From: JBBTXJ01 sp038061815
GTDB taxonomy: Bacteria; Patescibacteriota; Patescibacteriia; Magasanikbacterales; JBBTXJ01
DNA length: 24,065 bases
Assembly (NCBI GenBank): GCA_038061815.1
Contig: JBBTYK010000002.1
Span: 1 to 24,065, forward strand
Direction: 5' to 3'
Below, in pieces: positions 14,760 to 21,713 of this stretch (position 1 is the first letter of the stretch; each line of letters starts with the position of its first letter). A program made the position numbers and the translations under genes. The notes under the pieces were generated by a model. The model was given only the letters and a program-made list of their open reading frames with translations. It ran no database searches and had not been told where the DNA came from.

Positions 14760-15470
14760 ATGCACTACGCTTGGCTGATATGGAGTCTCTTATTAATAAC
14801 TGTCTGGTTCATAGTATATTTCTCGCTCGGCAGTAAAGACAAAAAACGCGAAATGCTCATTGTGAGTCTATGGACTTCGCTTTTGGGACTGACTGAACCG
14901 CTTTTCGTTACGGAATATTGGTCGCCGCCGTCATTGTTTAACCTTGCGCTAAAAATAGGCTTTGACATTGAAAGTTTGATTTTTTCATTCGGCATCGGCG
15001 GTCTGGCAGTTGTTCTTTATGAGAAAATTTTCAATACCAAGCACGAAACGGTGCCGTTGCATGTCAGACATTCCAGCCGGCATCGCTATCATCTTTGGAC
15101 TATTGCTTCGGCGCCGGTTATTTTTATCGTTTTGCTTCTCGCTACAAACTTAAATCCTATTTATTCAGCGGCTATCGCAATGGTTGCGGGTGGCTTGTTC
15201 ACGTGGTATTGTCGCCCCGACCTTAAAAGGAAAATGTTCGCAAGCGCCTTAATTTTTCTTGCTTTATACTTTGTATACTTCCTTACCTTGATTGCCCTGT
15301 ATCCCGGATATGTTCAGCGAGTGTGGAACTTGGAAGCGATTTCGGGTGTATTAATTCTCGGAATACCGCTTGAAGAACTGATGTTCGCGTTGAGCTTCGG
15401 CTTTTTGTGGTCAAGTATTTATGAACATTTAACTTGGCGTAAAATAAAAGGTTCTGGTTTTGTTCAGTAA
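14760..15470 (+). CDS. Lycopene cyclase domain-containing membrane protein
   Basis: 236 residues with about seven hydrophobic segments. The sequence contains two loosely similar halves: TEPLFVTEYWSPPSL near 46-60 and GIPLEELMFALSFGFLWSSIYE near 202-224. The PLEE motif followed by a membrane helix is characteristic of the heterodimer-type carotenoid (lycopene) cyclase fold. No carotenoid biosynthesis gene is present in the window, so a cyclase reaction is not established; isolated members of this family occur in CPR genomes with unknown role. The gene looks more AT-rich than its neighbours, which may reflect a different origin. It follows tRNA-Pro by 38 nt and precedes the yibE/F gene by 9 nt, so is probably cotranscribed with the latter. 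Start at 14760 is the only sensible ATG. Confidence 0.75.
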   Translation: MHYAWLIWSLLLITVWFIVYFSLGSKDKKREMLIVSLWTSLLGLTEPLFVTEYWSPPSLFNLALKIGFDIESLIFSFGIGGLAVVLYEKIFNTKHETVPLHVRHSSRHRYHLWTIASAPVIFIVLLLATNLNPIYSAAIAMVAGGLFTWYCRPDLKRKMFASALIFLALYFVYFLTLIALYPGYVQRVWNLEAISGVLILGIPLEELMFALSFGFLWSSIYEHLTWRKIKGSGFVQ

Positions 15471-15479
15471 TCGCGACAC

Positions 15480-16652
15480 ATGTCTATTAGCAAAAAAATA
15501 CTTCCGCCCGCTATCATCATCGGCCTGATGACCGCAGTTATTGTTGCGACGCTCGCGCTCAATCCAACGGTCACTACCCGCACGCCGACATCGGAAGATA
15601 ATCCGGAAGCGCCGCGCGTCATGCAAGATACGTTCATGCGCGGCACTGTCACGAAAATTCTCGGCGAAACGCAGGAAATAGATGAAATCACGCTGGGCTC
15701 TGCGCGTGTGCAAAAATTAGAAGTACGAATAAAGAGCGGCGAAGAAACGGGTAAAACGATACCGCTTGAACATCGCGTGCAAAACCGTCCCGGAGCAGAG
15801 AATCAACGGCTGGATATCGGCAGCCGCATTATCGTGGGAAAAAACACGTCGCCGCAGAGCGTTTTATACTACATAAGCGATGTCTATCGTCTGAATGCGT
15901 TATGGGTCGTCCTTGCCATTTTCTTCCTCCTGACGCTTCTTTTCAGCGGCTATCGCGGCGTCATGGCGTTTTTGGGGCTAGTGTTCAGTTTATTCATGGT
16001 GATGTCGTTTGTCATTCCGCGCATTCTTGCCGGACAAAATCCGTTCCTGATTAGCATAATAGCAACCACGCTCATTGCAACGCTTTCATTGTATCTCGCG
16101 CACGGCGTGAAGAAACGCACCACCGTTGCCGTGATTGCCACACTCCTTGCCATCGGCGTTGCGCTTGCCGTCTCAACGCTTGTGGTGCGTTTTGTCGCGC
16201 TGTTCGGCATGGGAACCGAAGAAGCGTTTTATTTGCAATTCGCGCCCATTGCGCCAATCAATTTGCAGGGGCTCTTTTTGGGCGCCATCATTATCGGCGT
16301 GCTCGGCATCTTGGATGACGTAACCACCACGCAAGCGGCGACCGTTGAAGAAATTGCAAAAGCGAACCCTGCCGTGTCGTTTGCAACACTCTACCGCCGC
16401 GGCGCGTCGGTTGGCCGCGAGCACATTACGTCACTCGTCAATACGCTGGTGCTCGCATACACCGGCGCCTCATTTCCGCTTTTGCTACTTTTTACCATCT
16501 ATGAACGCCCGGCGTGGGTTACATTAAACAGCGAACTGGTAATGGAAGAGGTAATGCGAACGCTGATTGGCAGTATCACGCTCATTTTTGCCGTGCCGCT
16601 CACCACCGCGCTTGCCGCGCTCGTGTTTACCAAGAAAAAAAGTGGGCATTGA
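15480..16652 (+). CDS. YibE/F family membrane protein
   Basis: 390 residues. Order: N-terminal membrane anchor (about 8-28), an external soluble domain (about 30-138; GTVTKILGE and LDIGSRIIVG), then several membrane helices from 140 to the end. The block GLFLGAIIIGVLGILDDVTTTQAATVEEI, shown here in part as GAIIIGVLGILDDV and TTTQAATVEEI, followed by LYRRGASVGREHITSLVNTLVLAYTGASFPLLL, is the conserved core of YibE/F proteins. Biochemical function is unknown. Located 9 nt after the lycopene-cyclase-domain gene. Its TGA stop is embedded in the -35 of the next promoter. Confidence 0.92.
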   Translation: MSISKKILPPAIIIGLMTAVIVATLALNPTVTTRTPTSEDNPEAPRVMQDTFMRGTVTKILGETQEIDEITLGSARVQKLEVRIKSGEETGKTIPLEHRVQNRPGAENQRLDIGSRIIVGKNTSPQSVLYYISDVYRLNALWVVLAIFFLLTLLFSGYRGVMAFLGLVFSLFMVMSFVIPRILAGQNPFLISIIATTLIATLSLYLAHGVKKRTTVAVIATLLAIGVALAVSTLVVRFVALFGMGTEEAFYLQFAPIAPINLQGLFLGAIIIGVLGILDDVTTTQAATVEEIAKANPAVSFATLYRRGASVGREHITSLVNTLVLAYTGASFPLLLLFTIYERPAWVTLNSELVMEEVMRTLIGSITLIFAVPLTTALAALVFTKKKSGH

Positions 16653-16677
16653 CGCGCCAGCGGTTTTCTGCTAACCT
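16649..16677 (+). promoter_or_regulatory. Promoter of the 16719 gene with small palindrome
   Basis: TTGACG (16649-16654), 17-nt spacer, TAACCT (16672-16677). The -35 includes the stop codon of the YibE/F gene. CCTGTAAACAGG (16675-16686) is a short inverted repeat overlapping the -10 that could bind a regulator. Confidence 0.45.
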
Positions 16678-16705
16678 GTAAACAGGCGTAATCAAACAAG
16701 AGAAG

Positions 16706-16712
16706 AAGGAGG
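16706..16712 (+). promoter_or_regulatory. Strong Shine-Dalgarno site
   Basis: AAGGAGG, 6 nt before the ATG at 16719, decides this start. It is one of the few consensus sites in the window. Confidence 0.75.
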
Positions 16713-16718
16713 GAGACG

Positions 16719-17627
16719 ATGCTCGCGTTCAGAAGCGGTTCGTGGCATGCTCGCCTGTATCGGCGAGCGTACGCGGATGACCGGGAGTGGCTGGACCACC
16801 CCATCTCCGGCAGAGAGTGGCATGAGAAATCCGCCGAGAAGGCGGCGGTGGTGCGCACGCGGCTGGATAACGGACTGATGTCCATCTGTCCGTACTTCTG
16901 GAAGACGCTCTACGCGCTTCTGGTATATTGCTTCGTCGCGGTGCCGTGGTACGCAACCCGGAATTTCCTCCGGGCCAACTGGCGGACGGTGCTCGTGGTG
17001 CTTGCGGCGCAAGCCGCGATTGCCGCGTTGCTTGGTGTTTGGTGGGTGCGCGGCGACATCGCGACGCTGCCGGGCAAGGTAGTGGAGTGGAATCAAGTCC
17101 GGATAGCCAAAGCGGCAGAAGAGTCAGCCGCACTTGCTGAAATCGTTGCAAAACACGAGAAGAAGCAAGCGTATTTGAGGTCGCATCCCGAAGAAACGGC
17201 ACGAAAAAAAGCCATAGATGAGGCATGGGAGAAGGAGTGGAGAGAGGAGTATGAGGCGAAAGAGGCAGCGAGAGATGCCAAAGCGTGGGCCGAAATGAAG
17301 TCGGCTTTCGCAAAGGCAGCCCCCTACCTCATCGGTGGAGCGGCGGCCATCACGCTCATCTTCACGTTCACTCCGCTCTTTGAGCTCCTCCTCGCCGCGT
17401 TCGTGCTCCTCATCATGATTCCGCTTGAGCGGACGCGGTGGGGACGCGCGCTGCTTGAGGTGTGGGCCGCATGCGTCTGGTGGTTCATGGAACTCCCCGG
17501 CCGCATCTGGCGCGCCACCAAGGCGTTCCTCCGCGACACGTGGCAGTTCCTGCGCGGCTACGTCATGGCCGTCAAGGAACGCGTGTGTCCGTTCATCACG
17601 TTCGTGGACGGACATCCCACGCACTAA
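16719..17627 (+). CDS. Unrecognised membrane protein with central coiled coil
   Basis: 302 residues, not recognised. A polar, aromatic- and His-rich N-terminus (1-58) is followed by a membrane helix at about 61-79 and another at 90-110. A highly charged helical region (about 124-198, rich in E, K and A) should form a coiled coil. One or two further membrane helices lie at 201-236 and a possible amphipathic helix at 244-260. Two similar motifs flank the membrane part: CPYFWKTLY (57-65) and CPFITFVD (290-297). Lysine codons are mixed (10 AAG, 7 AAA), intermediate between the 2,3-dehydratase-like gene and the AAA-rich housekeeping genes. Own promoter, strong Shine-Dalgarno and own terminator make it a monocistronic unit. 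Role unknown; an envelope-shaping or scaffold role is only a guess. Confidence 0.8.
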   Translation: MLAFRSGSWHARLYRRAYADDREWLDHPISGREWHEKSAEKAAVVRTRLDNGLMSICPYFWKTLYALLVYCFVAVPWYATRNFLRANWRTVLVVLAAQAAIAALLGVWWVRGDIATLPGKVVEWNQVRIAKAAEESAALAEIVAKHEKKQAYLRSHPEETARKKAIDEAWEKEWREEYEAKEAARDAKAWAEMKSAFAKAAPYLIGGAAAITLIFTFTPLFELLLAAFVLLIMIPLERTRWGRALLEVWAACVWWFMELPGRIWRATKAFLRDTWQFLRGYVMAVKERVCPFITFVDGHPTH

Positions 17628-17635
17628 TGGTCAGC

Positions 17636-17671
17636 GCCCCGATTCGGTTCAGCCGAACCGGGGCTTTTTTT
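17636..17671 (+). terminator. Rho-independent terminator
   Basis: Stem GCCCCG (17636-17641), one mismatch, TTCGG; loop TTCAG; CCGAA, mismatch, CGGGGC (17659-17664), then seven Ts. It ends the 16719 gene and touches the stop codon of the converging gene at 17670. Confidence 0.92.
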
Positions 17672-18104
17672 ATTTATTACCGCTCCGAGGACGTCCTTTC
17701 CGTACCGCAAGCACACAAAAAAGCAAACCGCCCGACAAACCCATAAACAGGTCTTTCATGATGTCAATGGTGCCTCCCTGATAGGACGTCTCAAAAAAGT
17801 AATCGTGAAAAAACTCATAAAATTCCCATATCACCGCCGCGAGCGCCACCGTTGCCAAAACGACAAAAACTTTGACCAGCACATTTTTGATGACCACCGT
17901 ATTTTTTTTCTCCAAAAGCCGGAGCGCGCGCACCGCACCGTATGCAATACTGAACCCGCCGAGCGCGTGCATGGGAATATCAACGGGGAATGACCAGTAC
18001 GCCGCGTTCGCAAAATTCAGCAAAAAATAATTTAAGAGATATACTAAAAAAGGAAACAAAAATAATTGAGTGACATTCTTGGTGGACACCGCCGCAGTAG
18101 GCAT
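17670..18104 (-). CDS. YjdF/VanZ-like integral membrane protein
   Basis: 144 residues with about four membrane helices. The pattern DIPMHALGGFSIAYG, then AAVIWEFYEFFHDYF, then QGGTIDIMKDLFMGLSGGLL matches a widespread membrane family (DUF2238/YjdF, related in layout to VanZ): a histidine in helix 2, WEfyE in helix 3 and D-x-x-x-D before helix 4. Biochemical role is unknown. I chose the ATG at 18104 (MPTAAV) because it follows a good promoter; an upstream in-frame start at 18143 would lie before the -10. Expressed divergently from the deoxynucleoside kinase gene. Confidence 0.8.
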   Translation of the reverse strand: MPTAAVSTKNVTQLFLFPFLVYLLNYFLLNFANAAYWSFPVDIPMHALGGFSIAYGAVRALRLLEKKNTVVIKNVLVKVFVVLATVALAAVIWEFYEFFHDYFFETSYQGGTIDIMKDLFMGLSGGLLFCVLAVRKGRPRSGNK

Positions 18105-18114
18105 AATTTTTATT

Positions 18115-18143
18115 AGTATACTACGCCTTGTCGCCTGCTGCAA
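18115..18143 (-). promoter_or_regulatory. Promoter of the YjdF-like gene
   Basis: On the minus strand TTGCAG (18143-18138), 17-nt spacer, TATACT (18120-18115); ATG 10 nt further on. The -10 is part of the palindrome AGTATACT, which also offers a -10 on the plus strand. Confidence 0.55.
18117..18122 (+). promoter_or_regulatory. Possible -10 of the deoxynucleoside kinase gene
   Basis: TATACT on the plus strand, sharing AGTATACT (18115-18122) with the divergent promoter. No good -35 is seen. The leader would be about 39 nt and carries TGGAGG (18156-18161), 6 nt before the ATG. Confidence 0.4.
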
Positions 18144-18167
18144 TATGCGCTAGGATGGAGGCAGATT

Positions 18168-18818
18168 ATGTCCTACTTCATCGCCATCGCGGGGAATATC
18201 GGCGTGGGGAAATCCACGCTCACCGAACGGCTGGGCACAAAACTCGGCTGGGAAATTTATCTGGAACCCACCACGCAAAATCCGTACCTCGCGGATTTTT
18301 ACAAAGATATGCAACGCTGGGGTTTCCATTCACAGGTGTTTTTCCTCACGCACCGTTTGCAACAGCACATTGACTTGCTGCACGCGCAAAATACCGTGGT
18401 GCAAGACCGAAGCGTTTATGAAAACGCGGAAGTGTTCGCGCGCAATTTGTATGAAAAAGATTTGCTGTCCGAACGCGATTGGCAAACGTACCAGCAAATT
18501 TATCAAAACCTCATTGACCTCGTGCCGCCGCCCAATTTGATTGTTTATCTCCGCGCCACGGTGCCCACGCTCCGCCGCCGCATTGAATTGCGCGGCCGCG
18601 AATATGAACGCCGCGTACCCACCTCATACCTTGCGGAGCTGAATCAACTGTATGACCGCTGGACGCGCACGTTCACCATCGCGCCCATTATGACCGTGAA
18701 TACGGATGCGGTGAATTTCGTGGAGGACGAGACGGCGCTGGATACGCTCGTGCATGAAATTGAAAATACGCTGCCGGTTCGCCAGCTTCCGTTGTATAAA
18801 AAACGAAACGGTGTTTAA
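18168..18818 (+). CDS. Deoxynucleoside kinase
   Basis: Phosphorylates deoxynucleosides for dNTP salvage, consistent with CPR dependence on outside nucleotides. 216 residues, normal for the dGK/dAK/dCK-type family. The P-loop GNIGVGKS is at residues 9-16. QDRSVYENAEVFARNL carries the DRS motif and substrate-binding region. LVPPPNLIVYLRATVPTLRRRIELRGREYE contains the lid arginines. Which base is preferred cannot be read from sequence. A Shine-Dalgarno-like TGGAGG lies 6 nt upstream of the ATG. The ahpC gene follows after 22 nt with its own extended -10. Confidence 0.92.
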   Translation: MSYFIAIAGNIGVGKSTLTERLGTKLGWEIYLEPTTQNPYLADFYKDMQRWGFHSQVFFLTHRLQQHIDLLHAQNTVVQDRSVYENAEVFARNLYEKDLLSERDWQTYQQIYQNLIDLVPPPNLIVYLRATVPTLRRRIELRGREYERRVPTSYLAELNQLYDRWTRTFTIAPIMTVNTDAVNFVEDETALDTLVHEIENTLPVRQLPLYKKRNGV

Positions 18819-18823
18819 TCAGT

Positions 18824-18832
18824 GATATACTA
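18824..18832 (+). promoter_or_regulatory. Extended -10 promoter of ahpC, leaderless layout
   Basis: TGATATACT (18824-18832) is an extended -10 (TGn plus TATACT). The ahpC ATG lies 8 nt beyond it. No clear -35 is present, which extended -10 promoters tolerate. Confidence 0.55.
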
Positions 18833-18840
18833 TTTCCACT

Positions 18841-19404
18841 ATGCTCACCATCGGCCAACCCATTCCCGACCTTTCGTTTGAAGTCTTCCAAAACAACGAG
18901 ACGCGCAAAACGCGCTTCTCCGACTTTCGCGGAACGTGGCTCGCGCTCATTTTTTACCCCGCGGATTTTACGTTCGTCTGTCCCACCGAACTGGAGGAGG
19001 CGGCGCTTCGCTACGAAGAATTCCGCGCGCTGGGAGCGGAGATTATCAGCGTGAGCACGGACACTGTTTTCGCGCACAAAGCGTGGCATGATAACTCGCC
19101 GGCCATCGGGAAGATACGCTATCCCATGGCGGCAGACCCAACGGGAAAACTGTGCCGAGAATTTGGCACGTACCTTGAGGCCGAAGGATTGTCTCTGCGC
19201 GGCAGTTTTATCATTGACCCGAACGGTATTCTTAAAACGCTTGAAATACACGATAATAGTATCGGCCGGAGCGCGGAGGAATTGCTCCGCAAACTGCAGG
19301 CGGCGATTTACGTCAGCCAGCATGACGGCGAGGTGTGTCCGGCAAACTGGAAACCGGGCAAGGGAACATTGCGGCCCGGATTGGATTTAGTGGGGAGGAT
19401 TTAA
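18841..19404 (+). CDS. ahpC: Peroxiredoxin (AhpC/typical 2-Cys type)
   Basis: Reduces hydrogen peroxide and organic peroxides. 187 residues with the peroxidatic cysteine Cys47 in DFTFVCPTE and the resolving cysteine Cys166 in GEVCPANWKPG, so a typical 2-Cys AhpC. Length is standard. No AhpF or other dedicated reductase is seen; the thioredoxin encoded at 5577-5897 could serve, as it does for many 2-Cys peroxiredoxins. It heads a run with superoxide dismutase and a DoxX-like protein, with a repeat-filled 120-nt gap before the dismutase. Confidence 0.95.
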   Translation: MLTIGQPIPDLSFEVFQNNETRKTRFSDFRGTWLALIFYPADFTFVCPTELEEAALRYEEFRALGAEIISVSTDTVFAHKAWHDNSPAIGKIRYPMAADPTGKLCREFGTYLEAEGLSLRGSFIIDPNGILKTLEIHDNSIGRSAEELLRKLQAAIYVSQHDGEVCPANWKPGKGTLRPGLDLVGRI

Positions 19405-19408
19405 TTAA

Positions 19409-19514
19409 TGTCATTGCGAGCGCCGCGACGGCGCGTGGCAATCTAATTAGATTGCATTAGATTGCTTCGTCGCTTCGCTCCTCGCAATGACAAAGTGGGA
19501 CTCCTCGCAATGAC
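19409..19514. repeat. Palindromic repeat cluster between ahpC and the dismutase gene
   Basis: Starts TGTCATTGCGAGC (19409-19421) and ends CTCGCAATGAC (19491), so the outer arms are inverted. The centre holds GCAATCTAATTAGATTGC, a perfect palindrome. The last 14 nt (CTCCTCGCAATGAC, 19478-19491) are repeated at 19501-19514. The same GTCATTGCGAGC terminus appears inverted inside leuS at 586-600. No gene is seen in the gap. Confidence 0.85.
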
Positions 19515-19524
19515 TGCTTAGTTT

Positions 19525-20094
19525 ATGCTATACGAACCAAAAGACTTTTCCGCGCTCCTCGGCACGCCGGGGTTCAGCGAGCAGTTGTTAAACAATCATT
19601 TCACGCTCTATCAGGGGTACGTAAAAAATGTAAACACGCTGTTTGAAAAAGTGGGCACCGCGGAAGCGGGCACGCCGGAATACAGCGAACTCAAACGGCG
19701 TTTTGGATGGGAGTGGAACGGCATGCGGTTGCACGAGTTATATTTCGGCAATATGACGAAGGACGCAGTCACACTGTCCGATGATTCGCCGTTACGCCAA
19801 AAAATGGCCGCGTCATTCAATTCGGGCGAAGCGTGCGAAAAAAACTTTCGCGATACGGCAGCGTTGCGCGGTATCGGGTGGGTGGTGATGTATTATGACA
19901 ACATGGCAGACCGCTTGTTCAACGTGTGGGTGAGCGACCACGCGGAAAACCATCTGGCCGGCTGCGTGCCGCTTCTGGTGATGGATATGTGGGAGCACGC
20001 ATACACGCTGGATTACGGCATCAAAAAAGCGGATTACGTGGATGCGTTTGTGAAGGCGATTGATTGGAATGCAGTTGCCGGTCGTTTGCAGTGA
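19525..20094 (+). CDS. Fe/Mn superoxide dismutase
   Basis: Converts superoxide to oxygen and hydrogen peroxide, which AhpC upstream could then remove. 189 residues. The four metal ligands can be assigned as His25 (NNHFTLYQGYV), His70 (NGMRLHELYFGNM), Asp154 and His158 (VMDMWEHAYTLDYG). The C-terminal DYVDAFVKAIDWNAVAGR is typical of the family. The N-terminal half departs from the E. coli pattern: the HHQTYV pair is replaced by LYQGYV, and WNHTFYW by WNGMRLHELYF. It is therefore a divergent subfamily, and metal preference (Fe, Mn or either) is not predicted. The DoxX-like gene starts 4 nt after its stop. Confidence 0.9.
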   Translation: MLYEPKDFSALLGTPGFSEQLLNNHFTLYQGYVKNVNTLFEKVGTAEAGTPEYSELKRRFGWEWNGMRLHELYFGNMTKDAVTLSDDSPLRQKMAASFNSGEACEKNFRDTAALRGIGWVVMYYDNMADRLFNVWVSDHAENHLAGCVPLLVMDMWEHAYTLDYGIKKADYVDAFVKAIDWNAVAGRLQ

Positions 20095-20098
20095 TTAT

Positions 20099-20515
20099 AT
20101 GAATATCGCATCGTATCTTTCACGCTACCTACTCGCCGCTATTTTTGCGGTAGAATTGGGATATACACTCGCGGACTGGGGCGCGTGGACAGGACAATTC
20201 GCCAGTTTGATGCCGCTGACGCTCCCGAGCGGCCTACTCACACTCGGCGCATTTGCGCTGCCGGTTGTTGAAGGACTTGTAGCGCTTTCGCTCGTCATCG
20301 GCAAAGAAAAATTCATCACCGGATTGGTTGCCATGGCGCTTCTTTTGTCTATCATGGTTGCGTTACAACGGGTGACTATTGGCGCCGGCGCGTATCGCAG
20401 TGTTGCCGCGGCAGTGCGCGGATTGCTGCAAGACCAGCACCTGTGGATGATGCTCGCGGCTGGATTTGTAGCGACGGAAGGGTGGGGAGAAATACAGAGA
20501 CGGCGGACGCGATGA
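20099..20515 (+). CDS. Small DoxX-like membrane protein
   Basis: 138 residues with four predicted membrane helices (about 7-22, 43-62, 66-84 and 104-125). The size, helix layout and N-terminal RYLLAAIFAVELGY fit DoxX-like proteins, though no hallmark motif is decisive. I chose the ATG at 20099 (MNIASYL), 4 nt after the dismutase stop, since the longer frame overlaps the dismutase. Coupling with a superoxide dismutase recalls the Mycobacterium tuberculosis DoxX-SodA-SseA membrane complex. The link to that complex is inference from gene order. Confidence 0.7.
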   Translation: MNIASYLSRYLLAAIFAVELGYTLADWGAWTGQFASLMPLTLPSGLLTLGAFALPVVEGLVALSLVIGKEKFITGLVAMALLLSIMVALQRVTIGAGAYRSVAAAVRGLLQDQHLWMMLAAGFVATEGWGEIQRRRTR

Positions 20516-20520
20516 CAATT

Positions 20521-20567
20521 AGATTCCTCGACTTCGGCCAGCTTCGCCGGCCTTCGCTCGGAATGAC
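20521..20567. repeat. Palindromic repeat
   Basis: AGATTCCTCGACTTCGGCC and GGCCTTCGCTCGGAATGAC, with GGCcagcttcGCC in the centre. ATTCC/GGAAT outer arms and the ATGAC end place it in the same group as the other repeats. It directly abuts the element at 20576-20620. Confidence 0.75.
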
Positions 20568-20575
20568 AAAAAAAC

Positions 20576-20620
20576 GAGATCCTTCGACTCGCCCGCCTTT
20601 GGCGGGCTCGCTCAGGATGA
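20576..20620. repeat. Palindromic repeat, same type as the one in gdhA
   Basis: Begins GAGATCCTTCG and ends CTCAGGATGA, as does the copy in gdhA (3775-3810). The centre GCCCGCCTTTGGCGGGCT (20591-20608) is identical to 8041-8058. It runs straight into the terminator at 20620. Confidence 0.85.
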
Positions 20621-20650
20621 AAAAAGAGCCCCGACGCGGGGCTCTTTTTT
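20620..20650. terminator. Bidirectional Rho-independent terminator
   Basis: AAAAAAGAGCCCCG (20620-20633), loop ACG, CGGGGCTCTTTTTT (20637-20650): a perfect 14-bp stem with a T-run on both strands. It ends the ahpC-dismutase-DoxX cluster from the left and the dsbA-like gene, whose stop codon it touches, from the right. Confidence 0.95.
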
Positions 20651-21354
20651 CACTTTACTCCGTCAATCGCGGCCTGCACGGATGAGGCCGGCACCGCGCC
20701 CGGCAAGGTGCGGCTGCCGTTTGGCCCAACCACAAAATTGCCCGGCGTTCCTTGCACGCCGGCCGACTGGCCTTCTTGCAAATCCTTATTGACCTTTCCC
20801 GCAAATTGACCGTCATCGCGGCATTTTTTGAATTTTTCAATGTTCACCCCGGCTGCGCGCGCGTAACTTTCTATATCCGCATCGGCGTGCGGCCCGCCCT
20901 TCGCAAACGCTGCGTCGGCAAACTTCCAAAACGCATCATTGCCGCCTAAGTCCGCCGCGCATTCGGAAGCTTCCGCAGTCGGCTGCGCACTCGGATGGAA
21001 CGACAACGGGAAGTGGCGATACACCCATCGCACATCTTTATTGTTCGCGAGCACCTCAACCATCGTCTCGTGAAAATTTTTGCAGAACGGACATTCAAAA
21101 TCCGAATACTCCACAATCGTGACCTTGGCATCCTTCGGGCCGCGAATGTGCTCGTCTTTTTGCACCTCTTTCAGCGGACCGGCCGGCGGCGCGGGCGCAT
21201 CCGGAAGCGGAGCGCTCGGCGACGGAGCATCGCCAAACGCCAACGGCGTGGCGCCGGTGCGGTCACCCTTGAGCACCACGCCCAACAAAATAAAGAATCC
21301 AATCGTGCACAGTACCAAAACTCCCACCACGATTCCCCCGATAAACGCGCGTTT
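20650..21354 (-). CDS. Membrane-anchored DsbA-like thiol oxidoreductase (5' end in assembly gap)
   Basis: 235 residues are visible; the start lies in the N run. The order is a basic N-terminus, a membrane helix (AFIGGIVVGVLVLCTIGFFI), a proline/alanine-rich linker (SAPLPDAPAPPAGP), then a Thioredoxin_4/DsbA-type domain with the active site CPFC in EYSDFECPFCKNFHE, a helical insertion, and the cis-proline segment VQGTPGNFVVG. It should catalyse disulfide formation or isomerisation outside the membrane. No DsbB or VKOR partner is visible. The conceptual frame runs through the gap into the next gene, but this is not a fusion: the upstream part is a different small protein. Confidence 0.9.
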   Translation of the reverse strand, partial: KRAFIGGIVVGVLVLCTIGFFILLGVVLKGDRTGATPLAFGDAPSPSAPLPDAPAPPAGPLKEVQKDEHIRGPKDAKVTIVEYSDFECPFCKNFHETMVEVLANNKDVRWVYRHFPLSFHPSAQPTAEASECAADLGGNDAFWKFADAAFAKGGPHADADIESYARAAGVNIEKFKKCRDDGQFAGKVNKDLQEGQSAGVQGTPGNFVVGPNGSRTLPGAVPASSVQAAIDGVK

Positions 21355-21454
21355 NNNNNNNNNNNNNNNNNNNNNNNNNNNNNNNNNNNNNNNNNNNNNN
21401 NNNNNNNNNNNNNNNNNNNNNNNNNNNNNNNNNNNNNNNNNNNNNNNNNNNNNN
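21355..21454. other. Assembly gap (100 N)
   Basis: Exactly 100 N, a placeholder length. It hides the start of the dsbA-like gene and the end of the small coiled-coil protein gene. Confidence 0.95.
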
Positions 21455-21702
21455 TTTTTATACGATTTTTTCATCAGCTCCGTGAGGTACCCAACCGCCT
21501 GACCGAGCGAATCAACGCGGTCGCGGAGAAAATCAACTGACTCGGACATGCCGCGCAGGCGTTCGCGCATTTCGTGCATCACCTCGTTCGCGTTTTTGAG
21601 AATCATCGCCAGATGGTACATCATCCAGCACATAAACACCGTTATCCAAAACACGCTGAACGCGAGCACGATAAACAGGACATCTTTGCTGGATTCTAGC
21701 AT
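21455..21702 (-). CDS. Small membrane protein with coiled coil (3' end in assembly gap)
   Basis: 82 residues are visible. An N-terminal membrane helix (VLFIVLAFSVFWITVFMCWMM) is followed by a charged helical stretch (NANEVMHEMRERLRGMSESVDFLRDRVDSL, here given in part) that should form a coiled coil. Proteins of this design, near 90 residues, are common in CPR genomes and lack a known function. I chose the ATG at 21702; a GTG at 21711 is in frame but lies too near the -10. Stop codon not seen. Confidence 0.75.
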
Positions 21703-21713
21703 ACCGGACACCT

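Noticed and set aside
19409..20620. CRISPR array
   Set aside because: The repeats are palindromic, differ in length and sequence, and are not evenly spaced by unique spacers. No cas genes are present.
21455..21702. Phage or mobile-element origin for the small coiled-coil protein
   Set aside because: No integrase, transposase or phage gene lies near it, and the neighbours are housekeeping genes.
20650..21711. One long open frame joining a coiled-coil membrane protein to a DsbA-like domain
   Set aside because: The frame is continuous only through 100 N. The N-terminal part has the full look of a small stand-alone protein, and the DsbA-like part has its own membrane anchor, so two genes separated by the gap is the better reading.
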